A stretch of DNA of 64,000 nt from Sphingomonadales bacterium UBA2369 (GTDB lineage Bacteria; Pseudomonadota; Alphaproteobacteria; Sphingomonadales; Sphingomonadaceae), in assembly GCA_002344055.1 (NCBI GenBank), contig DDTH01000022.1:17365-81364 (forward strand). The letters are read 5' to 3'. Numbering within the stretch: the stretch's first letter is position 1; every line of letters begins with the position of its first letter. A program made the position numbers and the translations under genes. Below, one piece after another: positions 51,968 to 60,683 of this stretch. The notes below the pieces were generated by a model, which was not told the DNA's origin, made no database searches, and worked only from the letters and a program-made list of their open reading frames with translations.

Positions 51968-53217
51968 GGCCGGTTCTCACCGCCTTCGAAACCGCAGCGG
52001 ACCAGCCCCAGTTCGAACGTCCAGCCACCAGCCTTCGCCGCCGCATCCACGCGCTGCAGGAAGGCCGCCGTCCCCTCCGTGCCGATCGCATTGACCAGCG
52101 CCTCGTCGATCGGCCCGTTCGCGGTCATCAGGATCAGGCCGACATTGCGCACCCCCTGCCCTTCGTCGCTGAAGCCCGCCGCGTAGGTCGCCAGCTCGCC
52201 ATTCTGGCGAACCGCCCGTGCCTCGCGGCGATAGGCGTGCAGATCGGGGATCAGCACTTCGATCCCGCCCTGACTGTCGAGGCCCAGCAAGGCGGCATGA
52301 CGCGGCAGCCCGGCCCAGTTGATCTCCCATTCGAACCAGCCTTCCAGTGCGCCGTCGTGCCGCTGCGGCCGATCTCGCGGCGGAATGATGGTCAGCCGCC
52401 GCTGGTTCGCGGGCGCGCGAAACGGCTTCAGCATCGCCAGTTCGGCACAGATTTCCGGCGGTGCCGCGGAGAGTTCGCGCACCTCGACCCCGGCCAGCGG
52501 CACCTTCGCCTCCGCCGCCTGCCGCAGCAAAGAGGCCTGCACCGCTTCCGGCGCGGCGGCGATGCCCTTCAGGCTGATATGCTCGCCATCCTCCATGGCC
52601 GTCGCCTCGCCGATGCCGGCCCAGGTGCAGTCGCTCTGCGCCAGCCGCTCGGTCACGAAAGCCGTCGGCGTCTGCGCCGCGCCGCCGCTCCAGGGCATGA
52701 AGTAAAGCAAGGCCCCAACGCCCGCTGCCAGCGCGGCCCCGCCGCCGATCAGCATCGGCAGCCGCGACTTCGCCGCCGCCTTCTTGCGCGGCGCGGCGCG
52801 CTCGGGGACGGGCGCGGGCTCGCCCGCCAGGGTCGCCCTCACCGTTTCGACGAGATGCTTGAGCTGCGGATCGCCTCGGTCGCCGTCCCAGCCGGCCATG
52901 TCGATCGCCTGCCATTCGGAAAAGCCGAAGGGCGGCGGCACCGGGTCGATCAGCACGCCCAGATAAGCGCTGCGCCGCGCGGACCGTTCGGCCTCCTCGC
53001 GCACGAAGCGTCCCGCGGTTCCCACCGAATGCTCCGACCAGACCGCCACACACAGGGCCGAGCCGTCCAGCTTCTCGACGATCGTCTCGCGCCACGAGCC
53101 GCCCGGCGGAATGTCCTGGTCCCACCACACGTCCAGCCCGGCGGCGCGCAGGGCATCCACCAGCGGGCCGACCCGGTCGATATCCTCGCGTTTGTAGGAG
53201 ATGAAGACGTGGCTCAC
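51961..53217 (-). CDS. Membrane-anchored TIR-domain protein
   Basis: 418 aa. Residues 1-110 are a TIR domain: HVFISYKREDIDRVGPLVDA, the BB loop DQDIPPGGSW (residues 34-42) and CVAVWSEHSVGTAGRFVREE, where E75 aligns with the catalytic Glu of TIR NADases. A basic linker, one membrane helix (PMLIGGGAALAAGVGALLYF, about 154-175) and a 240-residue C-terminal domain follow, the latter probably periplasmic and containing few Cys. The form suggests a sensor joined to an NAD-consuming effector. It overlaps pgeF. The function is inferred from the domain alone. Confidence 0.82.
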   Translation of the reverse strand: MSHVFISYKREDIDRVGPLVDALRAAGLDVWWDQDIPPGGSWRETIVEKLDGSALCVAVWSEHSVGTAGRFVREEAERSARRSAYLGVLIDPVPPPFGFSEWQAIDMAGWDGDRGDPQLKHLVETVRATLAGEPAPVPERAAPRKKAAAKSRLPMLIGGGAALAAGVGALLYFMPWSGGAAQTPTAFVTERLAQSDCTWAGIGEATAMEDGEHISLKGIAAAPEAVQASLLRQAAEAKVPLAGVEVRELSAAPPEICAELAMLKPFRAPANQRRLTIIPPRDRPQRHDGALEGWFEWEINWAGLPRHAALLGLDSQGGIEVLIPDLHAYRREARAVRQNGELATYAAGFSDEGQGVRNVGLILMTANGPIDEALVNAIGTEGTAAFLQRVDAAAKAGGWTFELGLVRCGFEGGENRPC

Positions 53218-53361
53218 GTGGCAATCTCACCCAATTGCTGACCGGCTATAGCCACGCCCGTCGGGGCCACGCCAGCCCCACCGGGTGGCGAGGACCGGCG
53301 CGGGCTGCTATCAGGCGCTCGATCACGCCGCACGCACGGCTATTTTCCGGTGAGGATGACA

Positions 53362-53604
53362 ATGAAGCTGCTCGCAATCGGCCTGCTCTCGGGCGCCGCC
53401 TTCACGCTGACCGCTTTCGCCGGCCCCGCGCCGCGCGACATCACCACCAACAAGCCGTCCGCCGAGCAATGTGCCGCCGCCGCACGCGAGGGTCGCAACC
53501 TGCTCGGCTGCGCTCAACCCGGCGCCATGGTCCCCGCGAGCAGCAATGCCAGCCCGACGCGTCAGCCGCAGCCGCCGGCGAACAGCCCGCGCGACCCGCG
53601 CTAG
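53362..53604 (+). CDS. Small secreted hypothetical protein, 80 aa
   Basis: The signal peptide MKLLAIGLLSGAAFTLTAFA is followed by a short mature protein with two Cys residues (AEQCAAAAREGRNLLGC, 14 apart) and a Pro/Ser/Gln-rich tail. GAGG lies 7 nt before the chosen ATG; two earlier in-frame starts exist. It is divergent from the TIR gene and convergent with the GNAT gene. Function unknown. Confidence 0.65.
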   Translation: MKLLAIGLLSGAAFTLTAFAGPAPRDITTNKPSAEQCAAAAREGRNLLGCAQPGAMVPASSNASPTRQPQPPANSPRDPR

Positions 53605-53605
53605 G

Positions 53606-54112
53606 CTACAGCTTCAGCCGCATCACCAGGTCGAGGTCGGCATGACTGCCGACCATGAAATCGTAGGTCCCGACCTGCTCGAACCCATAGCGCGCGTAGA
53701 AGCGCCGGGCGCGATGATTGTCGATGAAGACAGAGAGGAACATCTCCTCCGCCCCGCGCCGCCGCGCCTCGGCGATCGCCCAATCCATCAAAGTCGCGGC
53801 AATCCCGGCGCCCTGCCACGGCTTCAGCACGTAGAGCTGCCGCAATTCCGCCGCCGGCCCCTTCGCCTCGAACGGCAGTGACGGCGGCCCGACCTTGGCA
53901 AAACCCGCCGCGACCCCGTCATCCTCGGCGATGCGCACGGTATAGTCCGGGTTGGTCAGCTCTCCCCGCCAATTCTCGACGGAATGCTTCTCCAGGAAGA
54001 TAGCGAGATTCTCCGGCGAATAGAGGTGGCCGAACGTCTCGGTGAAGGTCTGCGGCCCGATCCGCGCCATCAGTTCGGCATCGTCCGGCGTCGCGTCGCG
54101 ATAGGCGATCAT
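53606..54112 (-). CDS. GNAT N-acetyltransferase
   Basis: 168 aa. ELRQLYVLKPWQGAGIAATL is the acetyl-CoA-binding motif and MFLSVFIDNHRARRFYARYG the C-terminal signature. The ATG overlaps the midA stop (ATGA), so it is the third gene of the lgt-midA operon. Substrate unknown. Confidence 0.92.
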   Translation of the reverse strand: MIAYRDATPDDAELMARIGPQTFTETFGHLYSPENLAIFLEKHSVENWRGELTNPDYTVRIAEDDGVAAGFAKVGPPSLPFEAKGPAAELRQLYVLKPWQGAGIAATLMDWAIAEARRRGAEEMFLSVFIDNHRARRFYARYGFEQVGTYDFMVGSHADLDLVMRLKL

Positions 54113-55179
54113 CCCTGGAATCCCTCCGGCACCGGCCAACGGGGCGCAACCAGGGCCATCACCTTGAACAACCGTCCCATCTGATCCGCCGCGGTCAGCC
54201 GTTCCCGCGCGGCGACAATCTCTTCCGTCCGCCCCGGCGACGCCTTGGCCAGGCTCGCGGCGCGCAGGTCTATGCCCATCGCACGCAGGAACGCCCCCTG
54301 CCCCACGGGCCCGAAGACGCGCACGCCTTCGCCCCGCGCCGCATCGCCCAGCGCCTCGAAATCCACATGCACGGTCAGATCCTGTTCGCCCGGCGCCGTC
54401 CACGGATCGGCAAATTCGTGCCGCGACACCGCCTGCAGCGTATCGCCCTGTCCGTGCCGCGCATGGCCGTAATCCACGATCAACGCGACGCCTCCCTGCC
54501 GCGCCAGCCGCCCGGCCAGCCCGCCCGCAATCGCTGTGGACACCTCGCTCAATTCCACGATGCCCCCATCCCTGTGCTCCTGCGAAGGCAGGAGTCCTGC
54601 GGTTCCCTCGCGCAGCAACGGTCCCGGTACCCGCCGGAACCCGTCGCCGGCCATCTCCACCACCAACTCGTGCCAGCCATCGCCGTCGCGCAGCCATTGC
54701 CGCGCCGGCAGCGCATCGAAGAACTCGTTCGCCACGATCAGCAGCGGCGCATTCCCGGGCAGGCTACCAGCATCGTCATGCCAGCGCGCCGCGGGCAAGG
54801 CCGCCTGCTGCGCGTCCCGCAACATCGGACTGGTCTCCACCAGCTCGATCGGCGGCGTCAGCCCCGCGCCGCGCATCGCCCTGAGCGCGTCGGCGGCCAG
54901 TGTCCCCCGGCCCGGCCCCAACTCGACATAACGCGCATCCGCCGGTCGCCCGGCCCGCTGCCACATATCCGCCAGCCACAGCCCGATCAGTTCACCGAAC
55001 ATCTGGCTGATCTCAGGCGCGGTGACGAAATCGCCGGCCGCGCCGAACGGATCGCGGGTCGCATAATAATGCGCGTTGGCCGCCGCCATATAATCGGCGA
55101 CGCTGATCGGCCCTTCCGCCGCGATCCGCGCCCGCAGCGCCGCTGCGAGGTCAGGCGGGCTGGGATTCGTATTCGTCAT
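54109..55179 (-). CDS. SAM-dependent methyltransferase, MidA/NDUFAF7 family
   Basis: 356 aa. GPISVADYMAAANAHYYATR, DPFGAAGDFVTAPEISQMFG and ARYVELGPGRGTLAADALRA (SAM motif I) are the family blocks; LIVDYGHARHGQGDTLQAVS follows. The mitochondrial homologue dimethylates an Arg of a complex I subunit. The start overlaps the lgt end by 29 nt. Confidence 0.92.
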   Translation of the reverse strand: MTNTNPSPPDLAAALRARIAAEGPISVADYMAAANAHYYATRDPFGAAGDFVTAPEISQMFGELIGLWLADMWQRAGRPADARYVELGPGRGTLAADALRAMRGAGLTPPIELVETSPMLRDAQQAALPAARWHDDAGSLPGNAPLLIVANEFFDALPARQWLRDGDGWHELVVEMAGDGFRRVPGPLLREGTAGLLPSQEHRDGGIVELSEVSTAIAGGLAGRLARQGGVALIVDYGHARHGQGDTLQAVSRHEFADPWTAPGEQDLTVHVDFEALGDAARGEGVRVFGPVGQGAFLRAMGIDLRAASLAKASPGRTEEIVAARERLTAADQMGRLFKVMALVAPRWPVPEGFQG

Positions 55180-56074
55180 CGTCGGGCGGCGGCGCCTCGA
55201 TCGCGCCGCCGGCACCGACCACGATCGGATCGCGGCCCCGCGCGGTGAAGATCAGGTACAGCCCCAGCAGCAGCATCGGCACGCACAGCCACTGTCCCAT
55301 GGACAGACCGCTCTGCGCCGCCAGACCCTGCAGATGGTCGTCCGGCACGCGGAAATATTCCACCGCGAAGCGGCTGACGCCATAGCCGATGAGGAATACG
55401 CCGGTCAGCAGACCCGGCTTCCAGCGCGCGCGAGTGAAGGTGAACAGGAGCCACAGGACGAGGAACAGCAGCACCCCTTCCAGCGCCGCCTCGTAAAGCT
55501 GGCTCGGATGGCGCGGCGGACCCCAGACCTGTCCCCCCGGCGGCTCCTGAAAGCGCACCGCCCAGGACACGGTCGTCGGATGACCCCACAATTCGCCGTT
55601 CACGAAATTGGCGAGCCGCCCGAACAGCAGGCCGAACGGCGTACACATCAGCGCATAATCGCTGACCCGAAGGAAGCTCAGCCCGTTCTTCTTGACCAGA
55701 TAGAGCACCGCCAGCGCGGAACCGATCAGGCCGCCATGGAAGGACATGCCGCCATCCCACAGCCGCAGGATCGCGATCGGATCGGCAATATAATCCATCG
55801 GCTTGTAGAACAGCACGTAGCCGAGCCGCCCGCCCAGGATGATGCCGAGCGTCACATAGAAAACGAAGTCGTCAGCATGACGCCGCGCCATCGGGGCGCC
55901 GGGCTTTTTGATCAGCCGCAGCAGGTAGATGTAGCCGAGGATGATCCCGGCCAGATAGGCCAGGCTGTACCAGCGTATCTCGAAGAAACCGAGGTCGAGC
56001 GCCACCGGATCCAGATTGTGCATCCAGTGCCCGGTCGGCGCCGCCGCCGTCACAACATTACCCGTTTCCGCCAT
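55151..56074 (-). CDS. lgt: Prolipoprotein diacylglyceryl transferase
   Basis: 307 aa. Transfers diacylglycerol to the lipobox Cys of prolipoproteins, the first step of lipoprotein maturation. Several membrane helices are visible; GLLFGRLANFVNGELWGHPT is the conserved signature, and RHPSQLYEAALEG and GYGVSRFAVEYFRVPD are further family motifs. The ATG at MAETGN is the best start. The gene heads the lgt-midA-GNAT operon; lnt lies 27 kb away. Confidence 0.95.
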   Translation of the reverse strand: MAETGNVVTAAAPTGHWMHNLDPVALDLGFFEIRWYSLAYLAGIILGYIYLLRLIKKPGAPMARRHADDFVFYVTLGIILGGRLGYVLFYKPMDYIADPIAILRLWDGGMSFHGGLIGSALAVLYLVKKNGLSFLRVSDYALMCTPFGLLFGRLANFVNGELWGHPTTVSWAVRFQEPPGGQVWGPPRHPSQLYEAALEGVLLFLVLWLLFTFTRARWKPGLLTGVFLIGYGVSRFAVEYFRVPDDHLQGLAAQSGLSMGQWLCVPMLLLGLYLIFTARGRDPIVVGAGGAIEAPPPDDDEYESQPA

Positions 56075-56153
56075 CACAAGGGCTTCCCCCACCAGCCAAG
56101 CGCCCTCATAGTGCGGGAAGAAGCGCCGCGAAAGAGCGCCGAAAGGAGAGTTT

Positions 56154-57839
56154 TTGACGATGGGTAGTGAACTCGACCGCAAAATCGATTCGATGGTTGC
56201 GGCCGTCACCGGACCGGGCGGCCCGATCCAGATCGGAACCGACCCCGAAGGTCGGGCCATCGTCACCAATTTGCCCCCCACCCTGCCGATGTTCTTCGAC
56301 GTCTTCTGCGCCCTGCATGGCGCCAACGAAGCCGTCGTCGCGGATGGCGAGCGGCTGACCTTCGGCGACCTGGCGACCCACGCCAACAAGCTCGCCCCGG
56401 CCTTGATCGGCGGCTTCGGCATTCAGAAAGGCGACCGCGTCGCCATCGCTATGCGCAACTGCCCCAGCTGGATTCTCGCTTACATGGCGGTGGTGAAAGC
56501 GGGCGGGATCGCCACCTTGATCAACGGCTGGTGGACCCCGGCCGAGCTCGACCATGCGCTGAAGCTGACCGAACCCAAGCTGGTGATCGCCGACGCCGCC
56601 CGCGCCGCCCGCGTCGCCGAGACGGGCTATGCCGGCGAAATCGTCACTCTGCCGGTCGAGCAGCCCGTGGCCGAAGCGCTGGCGCCTTTGCTGGCCCGCG
56701 GCGGCGAGGATGCGGCTTTGCCCCAGGTCGCGCCGGACGATCACGCCACCATCCTCTTCACGTCCGGCTCCACCGGCAATGCGAAGGGCGCGCTTTCGAC
56801 CCATCGCGCCGTCACCACGGGCATCTACAATTACGCGCTCTCGCTCGCCGCACTGAAGGCGGTGCTGGTCAGCGAAGGCACGCCGCCGCCGGAGAATCTG
56901 CGGACCCTGGTCAACGTCCCGCTCTTTCACGTCACGGGCGAAATCCCGGTGATGCTCAACAGCTTCGTCATCAACCGTTCCATGGTGCTGATGAAGAAAT
57001 GGGATGCGGGCGAGGCGCTCAGGCTGATCCAGGACGAGAAGATCACCTATTTCGTCGGCGTGCCGACCATGAGCCTCGAACTCATGCAGCATCCCGACCA
57101 CGACAAATATGATCTCTCCACCCTGACCGACATCGCCGCCGGCGGCGCCGCGCGCCCGGCCGATCACGTCCAGCGCCTGCGCGACACCTTCAAGACCGCC
57201 GAACCGGCGATCGGCTACGGCCTGACCGAAACCAATGCGGTCGGCTGCGGCAATGTTCGCTCCAATTATGCCGCCAAGCCCAATTCCACCGGCCGCGCCA
57301 CCGCGCCGATCGTGGAGCTGGCAATCCTGGACGATGACGGCGTCCAGCTTCCCGCAGGCGAACGCGGCGAAGTCTCGATCCGCTCCGCCGCGAACATCGA
57401 GGGCTATTTCCGCGATCCCGCCGCCACCGCCGCCGCCTTTACCGCCGACGGCTGGTTCCGCAGCGGCGATATCGGCTATCTCGACGAAGACGGCTATCTC
57501 TTCATCGTCGACCGCAAGAAGGACATCATCATCCGCGGCGGCGAGAATATCGCCTGCGTCGAGGTCGAAGCCGCGCTCTACGCGCACGAGGCGGTGGCCG
57601 AAGCCAGCGTGTTCGGCGTCCCGAGCGACCGGCTGGGCGAGGAGCCGGTGGCCGTCGTCCATCTCAACGATGGCGAGACGCTGACCGAAGCCGACCTCTG
57701 CGCCTTCGCTGCCGAAAGGCTCGCGGCCTTCAAGGTGCCGGCGTCCATCTATGTTTCGCCGGAGCCTCTGCCCAAGCTCGGCACCGGCAAGATCGACAAG
57801 GTGTCGCTGCGCGCCGCGTGGGCAAAGCGGGGCGCTTAG
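56154..57839 (+). CDS. Acyl-CoA synthetase (AMP-binding)
   Basis: 561 aa. ATILFTSGSTGNAKGALSTH is the phosphate-binding motif, GYGLTETNAVGC the adenylate-binding TE motif, and YLFIVDRKKDIIIRGGENIA with LPKLGTGKIDKVSLRA the C-terminal domain including the catalytic Lys. It would activate a fatty or aromatic acid as an adenylate. AAAGGAG stands 5 nt before the TTG and 11 nt before the ATG two codons later; either may be used. Confidence 0.93.
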   Translation: MTMGSELDRKIDSMVAAVTGPGGPIQIGTDPEGRAIVTNLPPTLPMFFDVFCALHGANEAVVADGERLTFGDLATHANKLAPALIGGFGIQKGDRVAIAMRNCPSWILAYMAVVKAGGIATLINGWWTPAELDHALKLTEPKLVIADAARAARVAETGYAGEIVTLPVEQPVAEALAPLLARGGEDAALPQVAPDDHATILFTSGSTGNAKGALSTHRAVTTGIYNYALSLAALKAVLVSEGTPPPENLRTLVNVPLFHVTGEIPVMLNSFVINRSMVLMKKWDAGEALRLIQDEKITYFVGVPTMSLELMQHPDHDKYDLSTLTDIAAGGAARPADHVQRLRDTFKTAEPAIGYGLTETNAVGCGNVRSNYAAKPNSTGRATAPIVELAILDDDGVQLPAGERGEVSIRSAANIEGYFRDPAATAAAFTADGWFRSGDIGYLDEDGYLFIVDRKKDIIIRGGENIACVEVEAALYAHEAVAEASVFGVPSDRLGEEPVAVVHLNDGETLTEADLCAFAAERLAAFKVPASIYVSPEPLPKLGTGKIDKVSLRAAWAKRGA

Positions 57840-57997
57840 CGCGCGCACGGTTTCACCGCCTTAACAACGGCTTACGCGCGCATTCAGATCGCGCTCAAAC
57901 GATTCGCGGCAAAAGCGGCGGCGGATCCGGCGGGCGGCAGCAATGCCCGTCCTTCCCACCCCGGATCTGCAAATCCCTCCGGTTGCGTATCGAGGGA

Positions 57998-58032
57998 GGG
58001 GCCGGCGCGCGCCTGAAGCGTACGCCGGCCCC
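57998..58032. repeat. GC-rich inverted repeat in an intergenic region
   Basis: GGGGCCGGCG pairs with CGCCGGCCCC around 15 nt. It lies in the 274-bp gap after the acyl-CoA synthetase, beyond its stop codon by about 160 bp. No T-run follows, so a terminator role is uncertain. Confidence 0.5.
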
Positions 58033-58075
58033 AATTCCCGGCTCCCGGCCAGTCTTCCCGCTGCAGCAGATATGG

Positions 58076-58103
58076 AAAAGGCCGCGAGGTTGCCCCCGCG
58101 GCC
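58076..58103 (-). terminator. Rho-independent terminator after the Arg/Tyr-rich secreted protein
   Basis: On the minus strand GGCCGCG and CGCGGCC flank a 10-nt loop and are followed by TTTT. It begins about 10 bp after the stop codon of the 108-aa gene. Confidence 0.7.
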
Positions 58104-58113
58104 CGTCCTGCCT

Positions 58114-58440
58114 TTACCAGCCGCGGCGATGGTCGCGGCCTCTGTAACCGCGCCGGTCGTCTCGGCGGTCGTAGCGGCCATCACGCCAGCCGTAGCGGTC
58201 TCCGCGCTGGGCCCGGGCGATCTCGCGGCGGCATTCGCGCAGCTCACGCTGATATTCGCGGCGGCTGTCGGCCCGGCGCAGTTCGCGGCGGCATTCGCGG
58301 ATCTCGCGCGCCACTTCGCGATTGTTGTGATTATAGCCGTAGCCATAGCCGCCCCGGCCGTAGCCGGGCTGCGCGGAAGCGCTCGCGACGGGCACCAGCA
58401 CGGCGGCGAGGCCCGCCGCGGCGATCATCAGTTTACGCAT
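58114..58440 (-). CDS. Small secreted Gly/Tyr/Arg-rich protein, 108 aa
   Basis: A signal peptide (MRKLMIAAAGLAAVLVPVAS, cleaved at ASA) is followed by a Gly/Tyr segment (YGRGGYGYGYNHNN). An Arg/Glu-rich helical part comes next (RECRRELRRADSRREYQREL) with repeated Glu-Cys-Arg-Arg, and the tail is DRRGYRGRDHRR. Two Cys residues are spaced one helix repeat apart. It is basic and probably periplasmic. A long opposite-strand frame here is a shadow of its low-complexity codons. Confidence 0.7.
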   Translation of the reverse strand: MRKLMIAAAGLAAVLVPVASASAQPGYGRGGYGYGYNHNNREVAREIRECRRELRRADSRREYQRELRECRREIARAQRGDRYGWRDGRYDRRDDRRGYRGRDHRRGW

Positions 58441-58567
58441 GTTACATCCTCCTGATCCTCCACCGGACACGGTCACGCGACCATGGCGGCGGGATAAGGA
58501 GAATGTGCGCCTCGTGACCTGAACCTGCTGCTACGCTGCATTCATCCGGCGTGCAGCCGAGGGGCGG

Positions 58568-58891
58568 TCATTCCGCCGCGTCGCCATAGGCAGGCTCGGT
58601 CAGCAGATTGAACGTGTCGCGATAGCCGCCGTGCAGCACGACGCGCCGGTTGAACGACGCGCCGGGCGGCTCGCGGCGGGGCGGCACCGCCATCGGCGGC
58701 AGGTTGCGCGGCCGGCCTTCCGGTCGCTCGACAACCATCTCCTTCCACCATTCGCCCACATAGGTGCCGTCGAAGCGATGAACCCGGGAGCCGATAATAC
58801 GGCCGACGGGCTGACCGTCGAACGTGTGGATAAAGGTTTCCATGACGAAGCCGACCGGCTCGCCACTGGTATTGTAAACGTACATGGCCAT
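58568..58891 (-). CDS. Hypothetical beta-rich protein, 4-fold beta flower-like
   Basis: 107 aa. Short repeated beta motifs are visible: MYVYNTSGEPVGFVME, FIHTFDGQPVGRIIGSRVHR and FDGTYVGEWWKEMVV, each ending in a Gly turn before a hydrophobic residue. This resembles the small 4-fold beta flower proteins. The start is uncertain; two ATGs two codons apart exist. Function unknown. Confidence 0.55.
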   Translation of the reverse strand: MAMYVYNTSGEPVGFVMETFIHTFDGQPVGRIIGSRVHRFDGTYVGEWWKEMVVERPEGRPRNLPPMAVPPRREPPGASFNRRVVLHGGYRDTFNLLTEPAYGDAAE

Positions 58892-59043
58892 TGAAGGGAC
58901 GCCCCTGCCGCCAATGAGTTGGCGTCTCTCCATTGCTGCGCCGCAAAATAAACGCCGGATGAACGAAGACCGGTCGGAACGGCCCCGTTACGTTGGGCCG
59001 CGCCGGCCGGGCGACGGAAAGCGTTTATCCACAGAAGGTTAAT

Positions 59044-59661
59044 TCAGGCGGCGAGCTTGAGCCGGGTCGTGGCCAGCGCCGTCAGTTCGCTTTCGGCCTT
59101 GGCCAATGCCGCCTTCGCCGCTTCCTCGCCAAAAGCCAGGCCCTCGGCCCGGACGAACGTGGCATCGGTCAGACCCGCGAAGCCGAGCATCGCGCGCAAA
59201 TGCGGCTCCTGCCCGTCCATCGCATTGCCCGCCTCATACGCGCCGGCGCGGCTCTCGATCACCACGACCTTGCGGCCGCCCAGCAGGCCCTCCGGTCCGG
59301 CCTCCGAGTAGCGAAAGGCGATGCGCGGCCGCAGCACGAAATCGAACCAGGTCTTCAGCGTCGAACTGATGCCGAAATTGTACATCGGGCTGGCGATCAC
59401 GACGAGATCGGCCGCCTGCACCTCCGCGAGCAACTCATCGGAAATCTGCCGGGTGGCGAGTTCCGTCTCGGACTGCGCTTCGCCGCGAATGCCGACGATC
59501 GTGTCCTCGACAAGGTGCGGGAGCGGATTGCGCCCGACATCGCGCACAACGATCTTGCCGGCCGGCTCGGCCGCGAGCACCGCGGCGGCGAAATGATCGG
59601 CCAGACGGTTCGAGACCGAAGCCGCGCCCTGCGCGCTGCTCTTGACGATGAGGATGTTCAT
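59044..59661 (-). CDS. azoR: FMN-dependent NADH-azoreductase
   Basis: 205 aa flavodoxin-fold quinone/azo reductase. ILIVKSSAQGAASVSNRLAD binds the FMN phosphate, and ASPMYNFGISSTLKTWFDFV and ESRAGAYEAG follow as in AzoR. It is encoded divergently from a LysR gene, which probably controls it in response to quinone-type stress. Confidence 0.93.
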   Translation of the reverse strand: MNILIVKSSAQGAASVSNRLADHFAAAVLAAEPAGKIVVRDVGRNPLPHLVEDTIVGIRGEAQSETELATRQISDELLAEVQAADLVVIASPMYNFGISSTLKTWFDFVLRPRIAFRYSEAGPEGLLGGRKVVVIESRAGAYEAGNAMDGQEPHLRAMLGFAGLTDATFVRAEGLAFGEEAAKAALAKAESELTALATTRLKLAA

Positions 59662-59737
59662 GACGGCTGCTCCCTTGGGATGAATTGCAGCCGTCCATCT
59701 ATGGCCCTAGGAGTGTTCGCAGAAGCCAGTCATCAGC

Positions 59738-59757
59738 TATTGCGGTGTTGCGGAATA
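59738..59757. promoter_or_regulatory. Possible LysR operator
   Basis: TATTGCG and CGGAATA form an imperfect inverted repeat (6 of 7) with a 6-nt spacer and a T-N11-A core. It overlaps the start codon of the LysR gene and lies about 80 bp from azoR. This fits autoregulation, but the match is short. Confidence 0.3.
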
Positions 59758-60683
59758 TGGAACACTCGACCGTCGATCTCGTGGACGTCCTGTCCTTTGT
59801 CCGCGTGGTGGAAACCGGCTCCTTCGCCCGGGCCGCCGAACGGATGGGCCTGTCCAAGCCGGTCCTTTCCCGCCGGGTCGCGCGGCTGGAGGAGGGGCTG
59901 GGCGCCCGCCTGCTGACCCGCACCGCGCGCGGCGCGAAGGCCACCGACATCGGCCAGACCTATTATGCCCGCGCCTCGGGCGTGCTCGCGGAGTTGGAGG
60001 CCGCCCGCGAAGTGGTGGCCGAAGCGGTGACCCAGATTGCCGGCCCGATCCGCCTCACCGCGCCCATTTCCTTCGGCATCGCCCACCTCAACGCCGCGCT
60101 TGTCGAGTTCGTAGCCCAGCATCCCCAGGTGGAGCTCGACATCGATCTCAGCGACGCCAATGTCGATCTGACCGAGGGCGGCTACGATCTCGCCGTCCGC
60201 ATCGGTACACTCGCCGATTCCTCCCTGATCGCCCGCCGTATCGCACCCGTCCGCAAGGTCGTGATCGGTAGCCCTTCCTATCTGGACCGCAAGGGCCGGC
60301 CGAAAGCGGTCGCCGACCTCGCCGACCATGACATCCTGCTTTACTCCGGCGAAACGTGGCGGTTCGGCAATGGCCGCGATTGGGAAACGCCCCGCATCCG
60401 CGCCGTCATGCGCACCAACAATGGCGACATGCTCCGCGAAGCGGCCGAAGCCGGCCTGGGGCTCTGCCTCCTGCCCAGCTTCATAGCCGCACCCGGCATC
60501 GAAAGCGGCGCGCTGGAGCCGCTGATCCTCGACCGCGAACCCGCCCACGGCGCGCTCCACGCCGTCATGCCCCCCGGCCGCGCCACCACCGCCCGCGTCC
60601 GCGCTCTGGTCGATTTCCTCGTCGCCCGCTTCGGCCCCGAACCGAGCTGGGACCCGTGCTGGCTGGCTCGTAACGAGGCCTAG
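59757..60683 (+). CDS. LysR-family transcriptional regulator
   Basis: 308 aa. The N-terminal winged helix-turn-helix is clear (VDVLSFVRVVETGSFARAAE, then RMGLSKPVLSRRVARLEE), followed by the periplasmic-binding-protein-like effector domain with TAPISFGIAHLNAALVEFVA. It resembles the AaeR/QhpR-type group and likely activates the divergent azoR. Confidence 0.93.
   Translation: MEHSTVDLVDVLSFVRVVETGSFARAAERMGLSKPVLSRRVARLEEGLGARLLTRTARGAKATDIGQTYYARASGVLAELEAAREVVAEAVTQIAGPIRLTAPISFGIAHLNAALVEFVAQHPQVELDIDLSDANVDLTEGGYDLAVRIGTLADSSLIARRIAPVRKVVIGSPSYLDRKGRPKAVADLADHDILLYSGETWRFGNGRDWETPRIRAVMRTNNGDMLREAAEAGLGLCLLPSFIAAPGIESGALEPLILDREPAHGALHAVMPPGRATTARVRALVDFLVARFGPEPSWDPCWLARNEA

Noticed and set aside
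53362..53604. Precursor peptide for the radical SAM enzyme
   Set aside because: It has a Sec signal peptide, lies on the other strand and shows no leader/core pattern.
58542..58946. Arg-rich frame overlapping the beta-flower-like gene
   Set aside because: An alternate frame without Shine-Dalgarno or conserved pattern; the beta-repeat frame is more plausible.
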